A DNA stretch of 60,000 nucleotides from Chrysomallon squamiferum (taxonomy: Eukaryota; Mollusca; Gastropoda; Neomphalida; Peltospiridae), in the NCBI GenBank assembly GCA_012295275.1, contig CM022670.1, positions 17,290,698 through 17,350,697 of the forward strand, given 5' to 3'. Position 1 is the first letter of the stretch. Each line of letters opens with the position of its first letter. Of this stretch, positions 23,335 to 35,900 are shown in pieces. The notes under the pieces are model-generated. The model had not been told where the DNA came from, made no database searches, and was given only the letters and a program-made list of their open reading frames with translations. The translations under genes were made by a program, and so were the position numbers.

Positions 23335-23645
23335 TTAAGTCCTTATAAATATATATATATATATGTATATAATAAAATGAATTGATAAATAATTAAATTA
23401 ATTAATTAAATAAATAAAATAGATAACTACGTAATTAAATAAAATAAATAAGATAAATAAAATGGATAAATAAGATAATAAAATAAAAAAATTTAAAATA
23501 AATTAATAAATTAAATTTAATCAAAATAATAAATAAATAAATATATAAATAAGAAAATAAAATAGATAAATAAATTAATAACAATAAATAAATAAATAAA
23601 ACTAAATAAAATAAACTAAAATAATAAATAAATATAAAATAAAAT
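23335..23645. repeat. AAATAAATAAAAT low-complexity A/T array
   Basis: Almost pure A/T: (AT)n near 23350-23365, then degenerate AAAT, AATAA and AATTA words for about 270 bp. The minus-strand ORF here is an artefact. Confidence 0.88.
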
Positions 23646-24215
23646 AACCAATCAGTCATTTGAAATATGCCTAACTGCCATACCAGGTACAGACCCATCT
23701 TGAAAGGAACAGACAGGATTCTATAAGACATATATATATATAGAGAGAGAGTGTCAGAATGTTAGAAATAAGAAAAAATACACTGGTCCTTAGTCTCCTA
23801 AATTAACACATGGTAGAAGCTTGTAAAGAAATGTTTTTACAGAACCTTATGTTAACATTAATACCATGCTTGAGAGAGAGGATTGTGTTGCATTGGGGAA
23901 GCAATGCAATGTGCTGGATGAACGAAGAATTTACAACAGAAGAAAAAAACAACAACATCAAAACGGAAAACAAATACAATAAATCTGAAATTGTTAACAG
24001 GATGAAGTGTAATTAGAAAATAAATTAATTTTTAACTGCATGAAATGATTCATAGCTAAGACTGTGATAATAAAATCTGTTTAAAATTTCATTTAAACTG
24101 GTGTTTGCTGATGCAGAAATGAGATTTATTAATGTTCTGATAAAATCTAATGTTGCATTATCAACAGTGAGTGTTCAGAACATCTATAAATAAAATAAAT
24201 GATAACGGATTACAG
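23646..24215. other. unique spacer
   Basis: (TA)n(GA)n near 23730-23750. Nothing else is supported. The 68-codon ORF at 23810-24016 has no distinctive feature. Confidence 0.45.
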
Positions 24216-24362
24216 TTAAAAAAAAAAAAAAAAAAAAACAATAAAAAAAAAAAATAAAAAATAAAAAAAAAATAAAAAAAAAAAAATAAAAGTAAACAAT
24301 AAAAAAGAAAGAAAAAGAAACAACAAAACAACGAAAAACGAAAAACAAAGAAAGAAAAAAAA
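24216..24362. repeat. A-rich low-complexity tract
   Basis: Nearly uninterrupted A on the plus strand, broken by single T, C or G residues, about 145 bp. It may be a decayed poly(A) tail or simple expansion. Confidence 0.85.
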
Positions 24363-24439
24363 AATCCTTAATTTAATTTTTAATATTTGATAATTTTGAC
24401 AAAAACGTGTTGAGAAACAGTTCGGAAATAAGAAAACAT

Positions 24440-24547
24440 CAAAGAAAACGTTCCCAGCATGTGACACTTCCTGTACTAGAGAGTTCCTTCCAGGCGGCCC
24501 TGGCAACCGCGAAGCGAATGACGGGAAAGGGGAATATTGAAAAACGA
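24440..24547 (+). promoter_or_regulatory. CpG-containing promoter-like patch and candidate first exon
   Basis: After kilobases of AT-rich DNA, 24470-24540 is GC- and CpG-rich (AGGCGGCCCTGGCAACCGCG, AATGACGGGAAAGGGGAA). It ends in a strong donor, CGA|GTAAGT, at 24548. An ATG at 24518 opens a 10-codon reading frame ending in phase 0 at the donor. CpG content stays raised to about 24900. Together this resembles a TATA-less promoter with a short first exon of a plus-strand gene. The GGCAAC half-site is compatible with an RFX X-box but incomplete. Transcription is unproven. Confidence 0.33.
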
Positions 24548-25126
24548 GTAAGTTATACTTAGCAATGCTTAATTTTTAAAGAACATCCACAGTCTTAAGG
24601 AAAAAAGATCAAAAGGATGCACTACGTCTGCAAGCAGCAGACCCCACACTGACGTCGTTCCCGCGGTACGAGGGTCACTGGGTGGGGAGGTAATGACGGG
24701 GAGTGTTGAAGTTCTTTTCAAGACGGAGATTAATCAGCGTTTTAAGATTATACGCTGGCAGACCTCTCCGTTTGAGTGATGTAATGTTTCTCAGTGTTAA
24801 TGAGGAGTTAATCACGTGTTGTTAGTCAGTTTGAAAGATTTGTTAAGGTCAACATAACATTAACGGATTCCGGTGACACGGACCGTGTATAAAACATTAG
24901 GTATTTTCGTACGGTCGTGATATTTCAGCACTTGTTTAAATCTCGATTTTTTTTTTATCTTTTTTAAAATAAACAAAATATTAACAGATGGTATTGAAAG
25001 TGAAAATTTGACAAATAACAAAAGAAAAGTTTATAAAATATTTACAAATTTCCATCTCTGTCAAAATCCCCATAATAAAGAAAGAAAGAAATAATGAAAG
25101 AAATGGACAAATAAATGATAAAAACT

Positions 25127-25128
<2 letters not shown>

Positions 25129-25192
<64 letters not shown>
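25129..25192. repeat. (AG)32 microsatellite
   Basis: Perfect AG dinucleotide run of about 64 bases. Serine/leucine ORFs across it on the minus strand are artefacts. Confidence 0.97.
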
Positions 25193-25193
<1 letters not shown>

Positions 25194-25384
25194 AAACCGT
25201 CAATAATATACATGTTATTAAATAACGAACAGAAATAATTAGAACCCATCTGAATGTTACAAACAAGTGGAAATGATCTACACAGGAATGCAGAGATCAA
25301 TAAGTAGGTATATTGGTAACAAAATCACCAGTGTTCATGTTACAAGGGAGAGAAGCCTGAAGAAACTTGCAGGAACTCTAGCAG

Positions 25385-25720
25385 ACCAGTAGTACTGGTC
25401 AGTGTGCAGTGGACACACAAATAACACACCACAGTGCTGGTCAGTGGGCACTGGACACACAGTAAATAGACCTGTAATGCTGGTTAGGGTCACTTAACTG
25501 AGAATCAGTAATACTGTGTCAGTTTAAATAAATAACTGACCAGCAGTACTGGTCAGGGTGTAGTGGTCACACACCCAGACAATAGTTGTACTTGTCAGCA
25601 TGTAGTGGTGACACAACTAAGGACCGGTTGTACCAGTCTTTGTGTAATGGTCAAACAATGGCAGACCATTAGTACTGGTCAGCATATAGTGGTCATACAG
25701 TAGCAGATCAGTGGTACACA
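25385..25720. repeat. 42-43-bp minisatellite, about 8 copies
   Basis: Units are anchored on AGTACTGGTCAG followed by GTAGTGGTCACACA. CTGGTCAG or variants occur at about 25395, 25437, 25480, 25514, 25549, 25591, 25632 and 25675. The CAGTACTGG core is itself near-palindromic. Confidence 0.85.
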
Positions 25721-27038
25721 ACAGTTTTCCTGTTTTTTTTAATGTAAATGGTAAAATAATAATTTTAATAAAGACAATTTTAAAATCCGTTAAAAACAAC
25801 TAAAAATAATAATAATTAAAAAAAATGTTAATGAACAGCAAAAGAAGTCAGAAGTGGATTACAATTAGAGTTATCTTTGATTTTTTTATTTTGAAAATTG
25901 AAGTCAAAGACAAATTAAAAGTCAAAGAGAAGGAGAGGTGTCTGGTTTACTGCGTGAAACTGAAACTTTGATAGAAAAAGTTTTCCCAGGCTGACACTAA
26001 ATGGAAATAACACTAACCTGAATTAAATGAGATAGTGTTTCACCACAAATTCAATTACTCCTCTGGACAGAACTGCTGGTGTCAACATAAAAATATCTCT
26101 AGCAAATATTTTGAGAGAATACTGAGTTAATGAAAATATGCTTCAGCAAGACTCATTTTGGTTACTGAAAGAAGAAGGAAACAAAAAAAAAAAAAAAAAA
26201 AAAAACAATTTATAAAATCAAATTAATAAAGTATTAAATTTAATGAGGTTGAAGAAATGTAATCTTATCATGTTTGTTTGTAAAGAATCAAATTTTCATA
26301 CAGATAATAATTAATAAACTTGAACACATTTCAAACCATTTTAAATGAAATGTCAAGAAACATAAACTTTAACATTTATAAATTATTATTAATCTAATTG
26401 TTATGTGTATTTTAATAATTATAATGATAATCCTTCTAGAAACCTGAAGTATTAGAAAAAAAAAATATATATGATAACAAAATACTATGGTCAAGGTAAA
26501 ATTTTAATGAGCTAATTGTAGTTAAATGCTTTAAAGAATGTTTGTCTAGGCCATGGTTTCTCAAACTTTTTGTATTCATAGAAATTATACTAAAACTACA
26601 ACTGCTGCAACTATTACTACCACAACAGCTGCTATTTTTGTTGTTACTATTATTACTAAAAGAAATTAATAATAATAATAATACATTTAATTTTTTTTTT
26701 TTTTTAAAAGATTAAATAGGGCAAGAAAAAAGTAATTCTGACCAAGAAAACGAGATAAAAAGTTATTAGCAAACTATCTATCTATCTATTTATCTTTCTT
26801 TCTTTTTCATTTTTGTTTAAAAAGGTTAACCATAACAGTTACTGAGAGCTTTTTACAAAACATTCTTTTCCATTAGTTTGATTATTTCTAGTGCCAGTTC
26901 TTAGACAACATGTGTTAAAACTCTGCACTCAGTCAAAACACAGCAGACAAAACTTTTATCCAAATATGTGGACTTTGTAAACAAATAATCCAGACTTGAG
27001 CATTTGTTTTGGTTTTTTTTTTCTTTTTTCTTTTACAG
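25721..27038. other. AT-rich spacer
   Basis: An A-run of about 25 lies at 26180-26204, a T-run at 26692-26706 and CTATCTATCTATTTATC at about 26777-26793. The last 30 bases are a long pyrimidine tract ending TTTTACAG, the acceptor of the next feature. Confidence 0.55.
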
Positions 27039-27202
27039 ATTTTAAAAACAGTGTTGTAAGAACTATTCCAGAAATATTAAATAAAAGTTTTTGGCTTATT
27101 TCTCAAGTGACATCATGTGACTCCATGCCATCATACAACACACACTCACAAAACCATTACGATGGGGAGATATTTACAAAACTGACGTATCGGTTGTCCT
27201 GT
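27039..27202 (+). other. candidate internal exon with consensus splice sites
   Basis: A 164-bp block sits between a very strong acceptor (TTTCTTTTTTCTTTTACAG ending 27038) and a consensus donor (CCTGT|GTAAGTAATT, GT at 27203). Entering in phase 1 it is open for 54 codons and leaves in phase 0. The encoded segment is compositionally ordinary (SYNTHSQNHYDGEIF, KLTYRLSC) and lacks any domain I know. It could be the second exon of the transcript suggested at 24440-24547, but the ATG frame there ends in phase 0 and would hit a TAA here. A non-coding RNA or a missing exon would be needed. Confidence 0.38.
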
Positions 27203-27844
27203 GTAAGTAATTCTTGTCATCAGACACTCCTGGGATTTTTATTGAGAGAAAATTGCAGAGTTGTGTATAAATTATGTAAAGTGATATAATATTTCATTTA
27301 ACAGCTATAGTCCACTGCCTCCTATAAATAAATAAATAATGATAAAAACCAATACGTGCTTTTACGTTTGAAAATTACGGCAATTAACCTTAACAGAAGT
27401 GATTATTAATTCAAGTGAAGTTCTGTTTTAAAAAATATTAAATTTGAAAACCAAATGTAAGTAAATAAATATCTTGTAAAATAATAAATAATTAAATATG
27501 TAATTAGAGTTTGCTTTATAAAAGTGAATAATAAGAAGCAGAAAGCCAGGATATATCTTACTGGTTTAATTTTGTTCAACATGCAAATGTGTGATCATTT
27601 TAGTAATTCAAATTTTCTTTAAAAGTTAATATAATGAGCAGAAAAGCAGTTTACATCTTGGGTATAGTATAATTTTAGTTAACATGCAACTTAGATACGT
27701 GATATTTCCAGACAATTTAACGCGACACAAAATCATTCTGTATTTGTGATATTTTGTCTTTCATATTCTCTATTACAGTAATTATTTCATTTTCAAACAT
27801 GCAGATCAGTTTCACCTTTTTATCAGATAAAACTGAACTCAACC

Positions 27845-28185
27845 TCCATTGTCAGTATGAAGTTATGAAAGGTGTATTCTTAGTATTGCTAGTGTGAAGT
27901 TGTAAAAGATGTATATTTTGCATTATCAGTAAAAAATTATAAAAGATGTATAATTTGTATTGTCAGTATGAAGTTATAAAAGATGTATATTTTGCATTAT
28001 CAGTAAAAAATTATAAAAGATGTATAATTTGTATTGTCAGTATGAAGTTATAAAAGATGTATACTTTGTGTTGTCAGTATGAAATTATAAAAGATGTATA
28101 CTTTGTATTATCAGTATGAAGTTATAAAAGATGTATATTTTGTACTGTCAGTATGAAGTTATAAAAGATGCATTCTTTGTCTTGT
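27845..28185. repeat. 37-38-bp tandem repeat, about 9 copies
   Basis: Unit TGTCAGTATGAAGTTATAAA plus AGATGTATAATTTGTAT. A variant with CAGTAAAAAATTATAAAAG alternates with the standard unit at 27920-28035, giving a short 75-bp dimer pattern. Confidence 0.85.
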
Positions 28186-31100
28186 GAGTGAATTACAAGC
28201 AGTGTTGCTATACATTTCACCTTTCATTTATTTTCCGATCACCTGATAACACACAGCATGTCTCCGATACTGGGGTTGTGCACGAAAACAGCATGTGTTA
28301 AATGATGGAATTTTATCAGATAAAATAATTCTTTCTCAACCAGTCAACTAGTTTTATTTGGAAGAAGAAAGGAAACTAACTATCTGAGAGTTTGTTTTAT
28401 TAATATTTTTTGTTTTGTCAAAGATATTTTGTGTGTTTATTTCTTCTCATTTTTATATTTTCTTTTATATAACAAGTACAAAATTTCAACTTAATTTGTG
28501 TAATAAAAAATTAAATAACTTTAAAAGACACGTACAAACCCCCCAAAAAAAAAAAGTTAATAATATAAAAATATAAAATTAAAGAAACTTTTCCAAGTAT
28601 ATGAAAATTTGTACCATAGCTCTCCATAACCAGGTGTGACAACTAAATTAAATAAATGTATAACCCACTAATAAAAATAAACAAAGAAAAACAAAACAAC
28701 AATTACAAATGGGTTGATTTTATTCAGTGATTCATCATCATAAAAATAAATATATATACAGTTTTCAAGACGTTTCTTTTACAATGAAAATGTCAGTATT
28801 AGAAATCATTTGTAAAATTGCATTCACTCTTTTATTTTACAGTTCAAATATTTACCAGAGTACAGCAGAATAAACAACATTTAAAATGAAAAAGGTGTTA
28901 AATATAATAATAATAATAACAATTATGATAATTTAAGACATTTCTGTTTCATATAACAACATAAGTATTAAAAAAAAAAATGAAGAACACAGAAAATGAA
29001 ACTTAAATGTTTTTTTAACATGTAAATATGATTTGTTTTGTTTTCACAATTTTCATTTTGTTTTTTAATAATAATAATTACTGATTGTGTGCAGTTCAGT
29101 GAGGAAGGTTTACATACAAAACAATTCAAATTTAAACTGATAACTTTACTTCTCTTTTCTAGGTTAAACATTAAAGAACTTTTGTCAAGTTGTTTCTTTT
29201 CACTATACAATTTGTTTTTACAATATATACAATTAATAATCTTACAATTTCTATTTTACAAAATATACAACTTGATGAGACAGCATTCCAGTTTGTATTA
29301 AAAAATAGTAATAATTTAAAAAACTAAATTTAATTTCTATCATGTATTATTCGGTTGAGCAAAAACTATATTTTTTTTTTTTTTTAAATCTAAACTTTTC
29401 ATGGATGACATGAAATAATAACATGACAATATTAACGTGACAAGACATTTTGATATGTTGGTAATTCCACTGACAGACCACAGATGGACAGACACATTAT
29501 TACCAAGACCAGCTTGAAGTCTGATGAAAATCTCACAGTAATAATACACAGAGCAATCACGAATTATGTAACAGTATTTCATGTAACACATGTACTTAAC
29601 AGTACAAACAATACAGAATTATACTGGAAGGCAAGACAAATTATATAGCCCTAAATTGTGGGGAAAAAAGAAAAGAAAATGAAGTAAGAAAAAAAAGATT
29701 TATGAACAAAAAATCCCCAAAAACAAATAAACAAAAAACAAAATAATTGTTATGTCTAGTATCTTACACACACACACACACACACATACATACACAGACA
29801 CACACAGAGCCATGATACTAGGTCTAACAATTAATTTAAATATATATGATATCACACTTACAATTATTTGTCACAATTTAGACAATTACTTTTCAGACAA
29901 TATTTTGTTCTATGCAGTCTGGTTGATGTTATGAGTATAATGTGGAGAATAGAAGGCAGTTCTGAATGACGTAAAGAAAGTTAGCTGGGAATCATGAAAA
30001 CAACATTAACCAACATTCCTCTGTCAGTGCCATGCCTCAGTGACAAAGACATAAACAAAGAGGAGATTCCAGACCACTTCCACACATGTCAACAAAACCA
30101 TCTGTCCAAATACTTTGTCAGCTTAACAATGGCTCTTCTAATGAAGAGATATACATTTATTTTAAAGCACCCTACAGCAGTATTACTAGTTTTCATTATC
30201 AATTTTTAGCTAGCATCATAATCAGTTACATGTTTTTAATGCTAGTTAATGAATAAATGGAAAAAGAAAGAACAAATAATTAAAGAAAGAAAATTTGAAA
30301 TTAAAATCTGACACCATCTTTCAAAATATGGGAATATTTGACAGCAGTTACCTTTTTAAATACAAGAAACTTTATAACAAAGAATATCTTTTTCAACATG
30401 AGATAATTTCGACAACAGTACCGTTTTTCAATACAATATACTTTTTGACAACAGTACCTTTTTAATTGCAAGAAAAATTTGATTAAAATTAATGTTGTGT
30501 TTGTATTGACCAGATGGTTGGGAACTGGTTAACGGGCTGAGTGAAGTGAACCTCAGATGAGTGTGCTGATTCTGGCAGTCTACTCTGGTTTATGTGACAT
30601 CATAAAACTCTGCGTGATGTTATCATGGCAACTATAAGGCAGTTAAGATGGACAAATTCATGGTTCAGCGACAATGTAAAGATGGTGCACAGTGGTACTT
30701 TAACACATGTTGTCAGTCCATGAGCTCATTTCTACATCTCCATTCTGTCTGTTCTGTAAATCTTTGTTTGTCTTGGTTTGACTATTTCATATATTTTTCG
30801 TGTATTACAGTCCTAATCTCTGTACAATTTTACCAGTGTTTAAATTCATATTACTTCTGTAACACATTAGACTGGCATTGTAAAAAGAAACCCCAAAACT
30901 TAAGTAGTTACACATACTCACACACAGACAGACAGGATCACAGACAAACACACACACATAATTAAATTGAAAATGTATGAAGCTTAAAAAAATAATAATA
31001 AAAAGAAAAGGAAAATATTTGAAATTATCAGATAAATATTATATATAATGGGGTACATTTTATAATTGTTTGAAACAGAAATATATTTCTTAAAATGTTA

Positions 31101-32244
31101 TAACCATTTAGGTAGATGTTAGGTATAAGAATATGTTTTAAAATAAAGTTACTGAATGGAATTATGATATAAAAAAAAAAAAAAAAAGAAAAAAAAATAG
31201 AAAAGTTAGAAATACCTTTTTTTTTTTCTTTTCCTTTTTTAAAGAGATTCATTAGAAACGAATTATGTATTAAAAATATCCTTTATGAGAGGAAACTGGA
31301 GTTTCCCAAGAACGCTAGAATATATTAATGTGATGAGCAGTTGCTGATAGCATCAGATCCTGGCAATAAGAGGCAGCTGGGGTCTTGGAGATCAGTGCCA
31401 GGATAGGGTCTCCTGTAATTTACGACTGCAGTAGGTGAAGTACAGTTATTTTTATTTCATGCAGCATCATGGGAGAATGCACACATTTATGAATGCAAAC
31501 CAAGAAAATTAATCTCTCGTCATAAAATTTGGGCTTTTATGTCACTTTTCTGACTGACTGGGAACCAAAGTGTAAAGAATTCTTTACACTACAGAAATGA
31601 AGGATTGACAATTAATTAATCCTGACTGTAATGAAGATAATAAATACACCGATTATTTGAAAGTTTATGTTGTTTGAAAGCAATCATGTTTATATGATTG
31701 TGATTTGCAGTTATTTATAATAAAATAAACCATCAAAAGTTAGAATTGAGGTCTGGAGTTCAAGCATGTATTATGGTGTTTATTATTAGGGTTTTAATTT
31801 TGAAAACAAGAAAAACTCGGCATGTAATGCTGATGTTTTATCTTTCTCTTAAACCTAAGAAATCACATCTAAGAACATTATGAAAATGTAACTAACTGTT
31901 CAGTATTTGAAAAGTTTTACTGACAAATATTCTAAATCAATGTACAATTGTTAACATTTTATACATTTTTCATGTAAAAACAAACAAGAAACGTAACAAG
32001 CATTTCAACAACACAAACAAAATAGCACCATCTTTTTTTTTTGTTCAGGGAAATTTATCTTCCCTACCAACACCTCAATAATTTACACTGTGTTCCTTCT
32101 TTGTCACAGAAAACACTTCTCCAAAAGAATGAATGTAAAACTACTGAAAGAAAGATCATAATCACAAACTGAATGACTGGTAAAAGAATTTTTGTTCACT
32201 TTAATAGATAAGACGATCTACCTTTTTTAATGTAGCTTCCTAAA
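28186..32244. other. AT-rich intergenic stretch downstream of the protocadherin
   Basis: It contains CA repeats at 29766-29790 and 30914-30960 and A- or T-runs near 28970, 29370, 31172 and 31218. ORFs at 29994-30209 and 30648-30965 lie in more balanced sequence with ATG starts but have no signal, repeat or family that I can name. The latter ends in CA-repeat translation. I do not call them genes. Confidence 0.45.
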
Positions 32245-32255
32245 TTTATTTTATT
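32245..32255 (-). terminator. candidate poly(A) signal of the protocadherin gene
   Basis: Two overlapping AATAAA hexamers on the minus strand, about 240 bp downstream of the TGA at 32494. They are the first canonical signals after the stop, implying a 3' UTR of roughly 260 nt. AT-richness makes chance hexamers common. Confidence 0.35.
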
Positions 32256-32493
32256 TTCAACTGATGCAGATTGTTTCTGTGTTTTTTTGTGTTTTTTTAA
32301 ATACAAATAGTTTTCTACATTAGGGAGGTGTTATAAATCTAGCTGGTTCAGTGATGTTGGGAAACTTCAAAACAAATTATGCAGTAAAATGTGAACAACA
32401 TAAAATTAAATGGAAGCACAATGATATTTCTAGTACAGAACACACCACACTGTCATCATCATCATCACAACAACAACAACAAGAAGATTTTTT

Positions 32494-32984
32494 TCAGACT
32501 ACAACATCACGTTCTTGATAAAACACATCATCCATCTCGGCTCTGAGATCATCAGTGTTCACTGTGTAACTGCCTGATGTCGTAGTCCTGTCATCATCGT
32601 CACGGTAACTCACAGAATCTCCTGGCCAGCTGCCGGCTCCTCCACAGCTGCCAGCTCCTCCACAGTTGTGTGAATGTGAGTTGAACTGCAGTCCACCCAC
32701 TGGATGAAACGGCTCATAATCCGAGTACTGCGGATGTGGATTAAAATTTTCAAATCTGTGCGGGCTAGAAGTATGATTTAAGTCATTGGTGCAGTTTGTT
32801 GCGTCGTCTTCACATGGAGTGTGCTCTTCTCCGATATCGCTCATTGATCTCAGTTGCCAGTGTGGGTCTCCCTCCAGCTGCTGGTGGGTGAATGGAGGAC
32901 ACACCTGTCTGCCTCTGCTGTACCTAGGATACAAGTCTTGGCCCTTACTCAGGTACATTGCTGGGTGGACGTTACGTAGATCAT
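32494..32984 (-). CDS. protocadherin terminal exon (C-terminal tail)
   Basis: The acceptor CTGTTTTTCAG (32995-32985) is strong. Entering in phase 1 from exon 3, the exon encodes about 163 residues ending ...QERDVVV and TGA. Features are a His/Pro/Tyr-rich middle, two GGAGS-type glycine blocks (CGGAGSWPGDS) and an acidic stretch RDDDDR. The extreme C-terminus VVV fits a hydrophobic class II PDZ ligand (inference). No enzymatic domain is expected in this tail. Intact, with no stops. Confidence 0.88.
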
Positions 32985-35900
32985 CTGAAAAACAGTTAAA
33001 TAAACGCTTAATTATCAAACATGAACAAAACTGGGAAACTATCAAAATGTATCGGGTTTATGTTTTATATCCCAAAACAAAATGAAACTGTACAATGAAT
33101 TTTCATTCTACTACTTCCAAGGCTTGCTCCAATAAAATAAATTACCACAAAAGAGATGTTAAAAATTATTTTAATTTAGTTATGATATGTTAAGACATTT
33201 TTTGTATTGAGTTTCCTGCAACTGAAACATACATGGCATAGTTATAAAATAACCATAATTAGTGCATAAAATTAAAAAAAATTAAAAATTAAAAAAATTA
33301 AAAAAAATAAATAGAAAAACAAATATAATAAAAACAAAAATAACAATCCTGATGTTAAAATTTTTCAGCTGTACATTTAAAGTTCTCATGACAAGAATCA
33401 GATACTGCTTTTTTATCAATTATTTTTTTTAAAGAAAGTGAACAAAAACTTTAATTTTTGTATTACTGGTGAATTTCGAAAAGCAGCTCATTATCAAACA
33501 AAAAGTGACTCTGCAGACGGAATTTGTTATAAATTCTAGCACTGAAAAATGTCTTGCAGCCAGAATTAATTTTTATTTAAAAATTTTGATGGAAAAGACT
33601 ACACAAACATATCTTACCTAATAACTTGAAAAGAAAACCAAAATAAAAAAGAGCCAAAACAAAACAAAACAAAACCCAAGAAACACTTAAAAAACAAAAC
33701 AAACAAAAAAGAAAATCACAGATACAAAAAGCCCACACTAATTATAAAATTGTAATGCTATTTTATTAACTCCAGATGTTAGTCAAAAGTGTTCAGAATG
33801 TTCCATGATTATCAACATACAACTAGACATATCATTGCAAAAACCCAAACAGGAGTGGTTTAAAAATTAAAGTTACGACATAAGGAATACAAATATTTGC
33901 ATAACTCACAATACACAAAATCTGACTTAGTACCTGATATGATACAGAAGACATGTGAATACATTTTAAAAAAATACAAAAATAAAACAAAACAAAATGG
34001 AACAAGAACGAAATAATAAAATAAAAAAATTGGGGGCTGGGAAACAACTGTTAGTTATTCAGAACAAAATAAGCTAAAGCAAACAACAGTAAACAAAAAC
34101 ACAACTGTCACAAAATAAAATATTAAACACTGAAACAGACTTTATTAACATCACTCTAGTTTAAAAAATAAGTATATTTTAAGAAAAGAAACTGGAAAGG
34201 AAAAGAGAAAAAAGAAAAACGCATGAAGGGAAGTAGTGTGATTTCAGTATTAAAAGTAATTTATGTCTGCGTAATATAGTGATGAAATGAATTAAAACTG
34301 AATAATATTTTTGTATGGTCTTTTTTCTTTTTTTCCCCTTTTATCAACAATGAAAGGAAAGGACAAAAGGTTTTTTTTATAAAAATAAGGAAATTAAATA
34401 GTACTGATAACTACAATTGGCCCATCTTTCCCTTGACTGTGTTGTTCAAAGACCCACTACAAAGAATCCTCAGGACTCTTACATAAACTGATCTAATCTA
34501 CTCTATTTGTGTTCATGACTTGAAATGATGAAATGATGAAGAGGGAGACTTTGTTATTTTAATTATTTAGAGGCAATAATAATCAGTTTCCTACAAATCT
34601 GGAACAGTTCATTATAACAATATGCACATCAGTAAGACTACTGAACCATATCTGTTGTTGTTTTAATGGTTCAGCCAACTGGGAATTCAACCATATGAGA
34701 TTAAGATCTCTAAATGATACCTATAGGTACTGCTAAAACACAAACAAATCACACTGCTACACTGTTTTAGCTTACAGTATACAATTTACTATACAGTAAT
34801 TCATTAAAAATATTTTCAAATCATTGTGGTCAAAACCATAGATGCCAAATCTGTGGATAAGATGGGCCAAAAGTATTTTAAAATATGTACACTGTAAAAT
34901 TAACTTTGTACAAGAGGATCAATATTTAATAAACTGAAGAAATGATTTTTTTTTTCTTTTAATGATTTCTAACACATTTTTTGTTATAATTTTAAGAAAC
35001 TGAAAATTTTTGAAATTAAAAATGACACTGTGGCTCACTGACAACATGGGTTCATGCACAAGTTAGGTCAGAAGTCACTCACCATGCCCTGATAAGTGGA
35101 TTAGTAGCTAGCCCACTATACGTACCACAGTTTGATTGACACTGGCTTACTGGGACTAGAACTGGTGGGCTGGTTTTGGCCTTGAAAATATCACAAGATA
35201 AATAATCAACTAAACGTTCTGATGTGTAAAGAAATCATTCTGTAATTCTCTCCCTGTTGTTTGTTTAAATGAAGTTACTAGTTTACACAATACATCACAC
35301 ATATTATTTAAAATTGATATCTAGCTATCTATATATCTGTGTATAGTTGTTATTATTAATAGATACAAGGTTTTCTGTTTTTCTAACACAAAGCTTGTTT
35401 CAATTTTCTTACTTTTCTCTCATGACAACAATAGGTAAGAAGAAACTGTATACATTTAAAAATGTCAAAATAATTTTATTGTTCATTTCAATTAAAATAC
35501 TGTTTTGAAATTGAAATAAATTTGATTAATTAAAAATAACATCCAGTACAATCATGAAAATTTTTGTTTTTAAAAAAAAATCATGAAAAAAACAAATTAA
35601 TAAATAATAATAATCTTATTCAAATAATATATTTAACAAGAAATTTGTCCTCCTGTAATATTTATCCTTCTATAAAAATCGTATTTATAAATCCAACTGT
35701 AATGTAAATCTTTTAAAAAGAAGTTAAAATCGTTTATTTTTTATCTGACTGAGGTGTAAATGTTCATCTATGACAGACACCAGTGTGTGCTACTGGGTGA
35801 CAACAGACAATTTAACTTGTCTAATAAAATTCTTTGTTTCTGATTTAAGCACAGTGTGAGTGGACTCTTGATGCAGGAGGCAACAAACTTCAGCATCAAG

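Noticed and set aside
35020-35070. tRNA-derived SINE promoter (TGGCTCACTGAC and GGTTCATGCAC)
   Set aside because: Box spacing is too short and box B departs from GGTTCGANTCC. No tail or repeat copy was seen.
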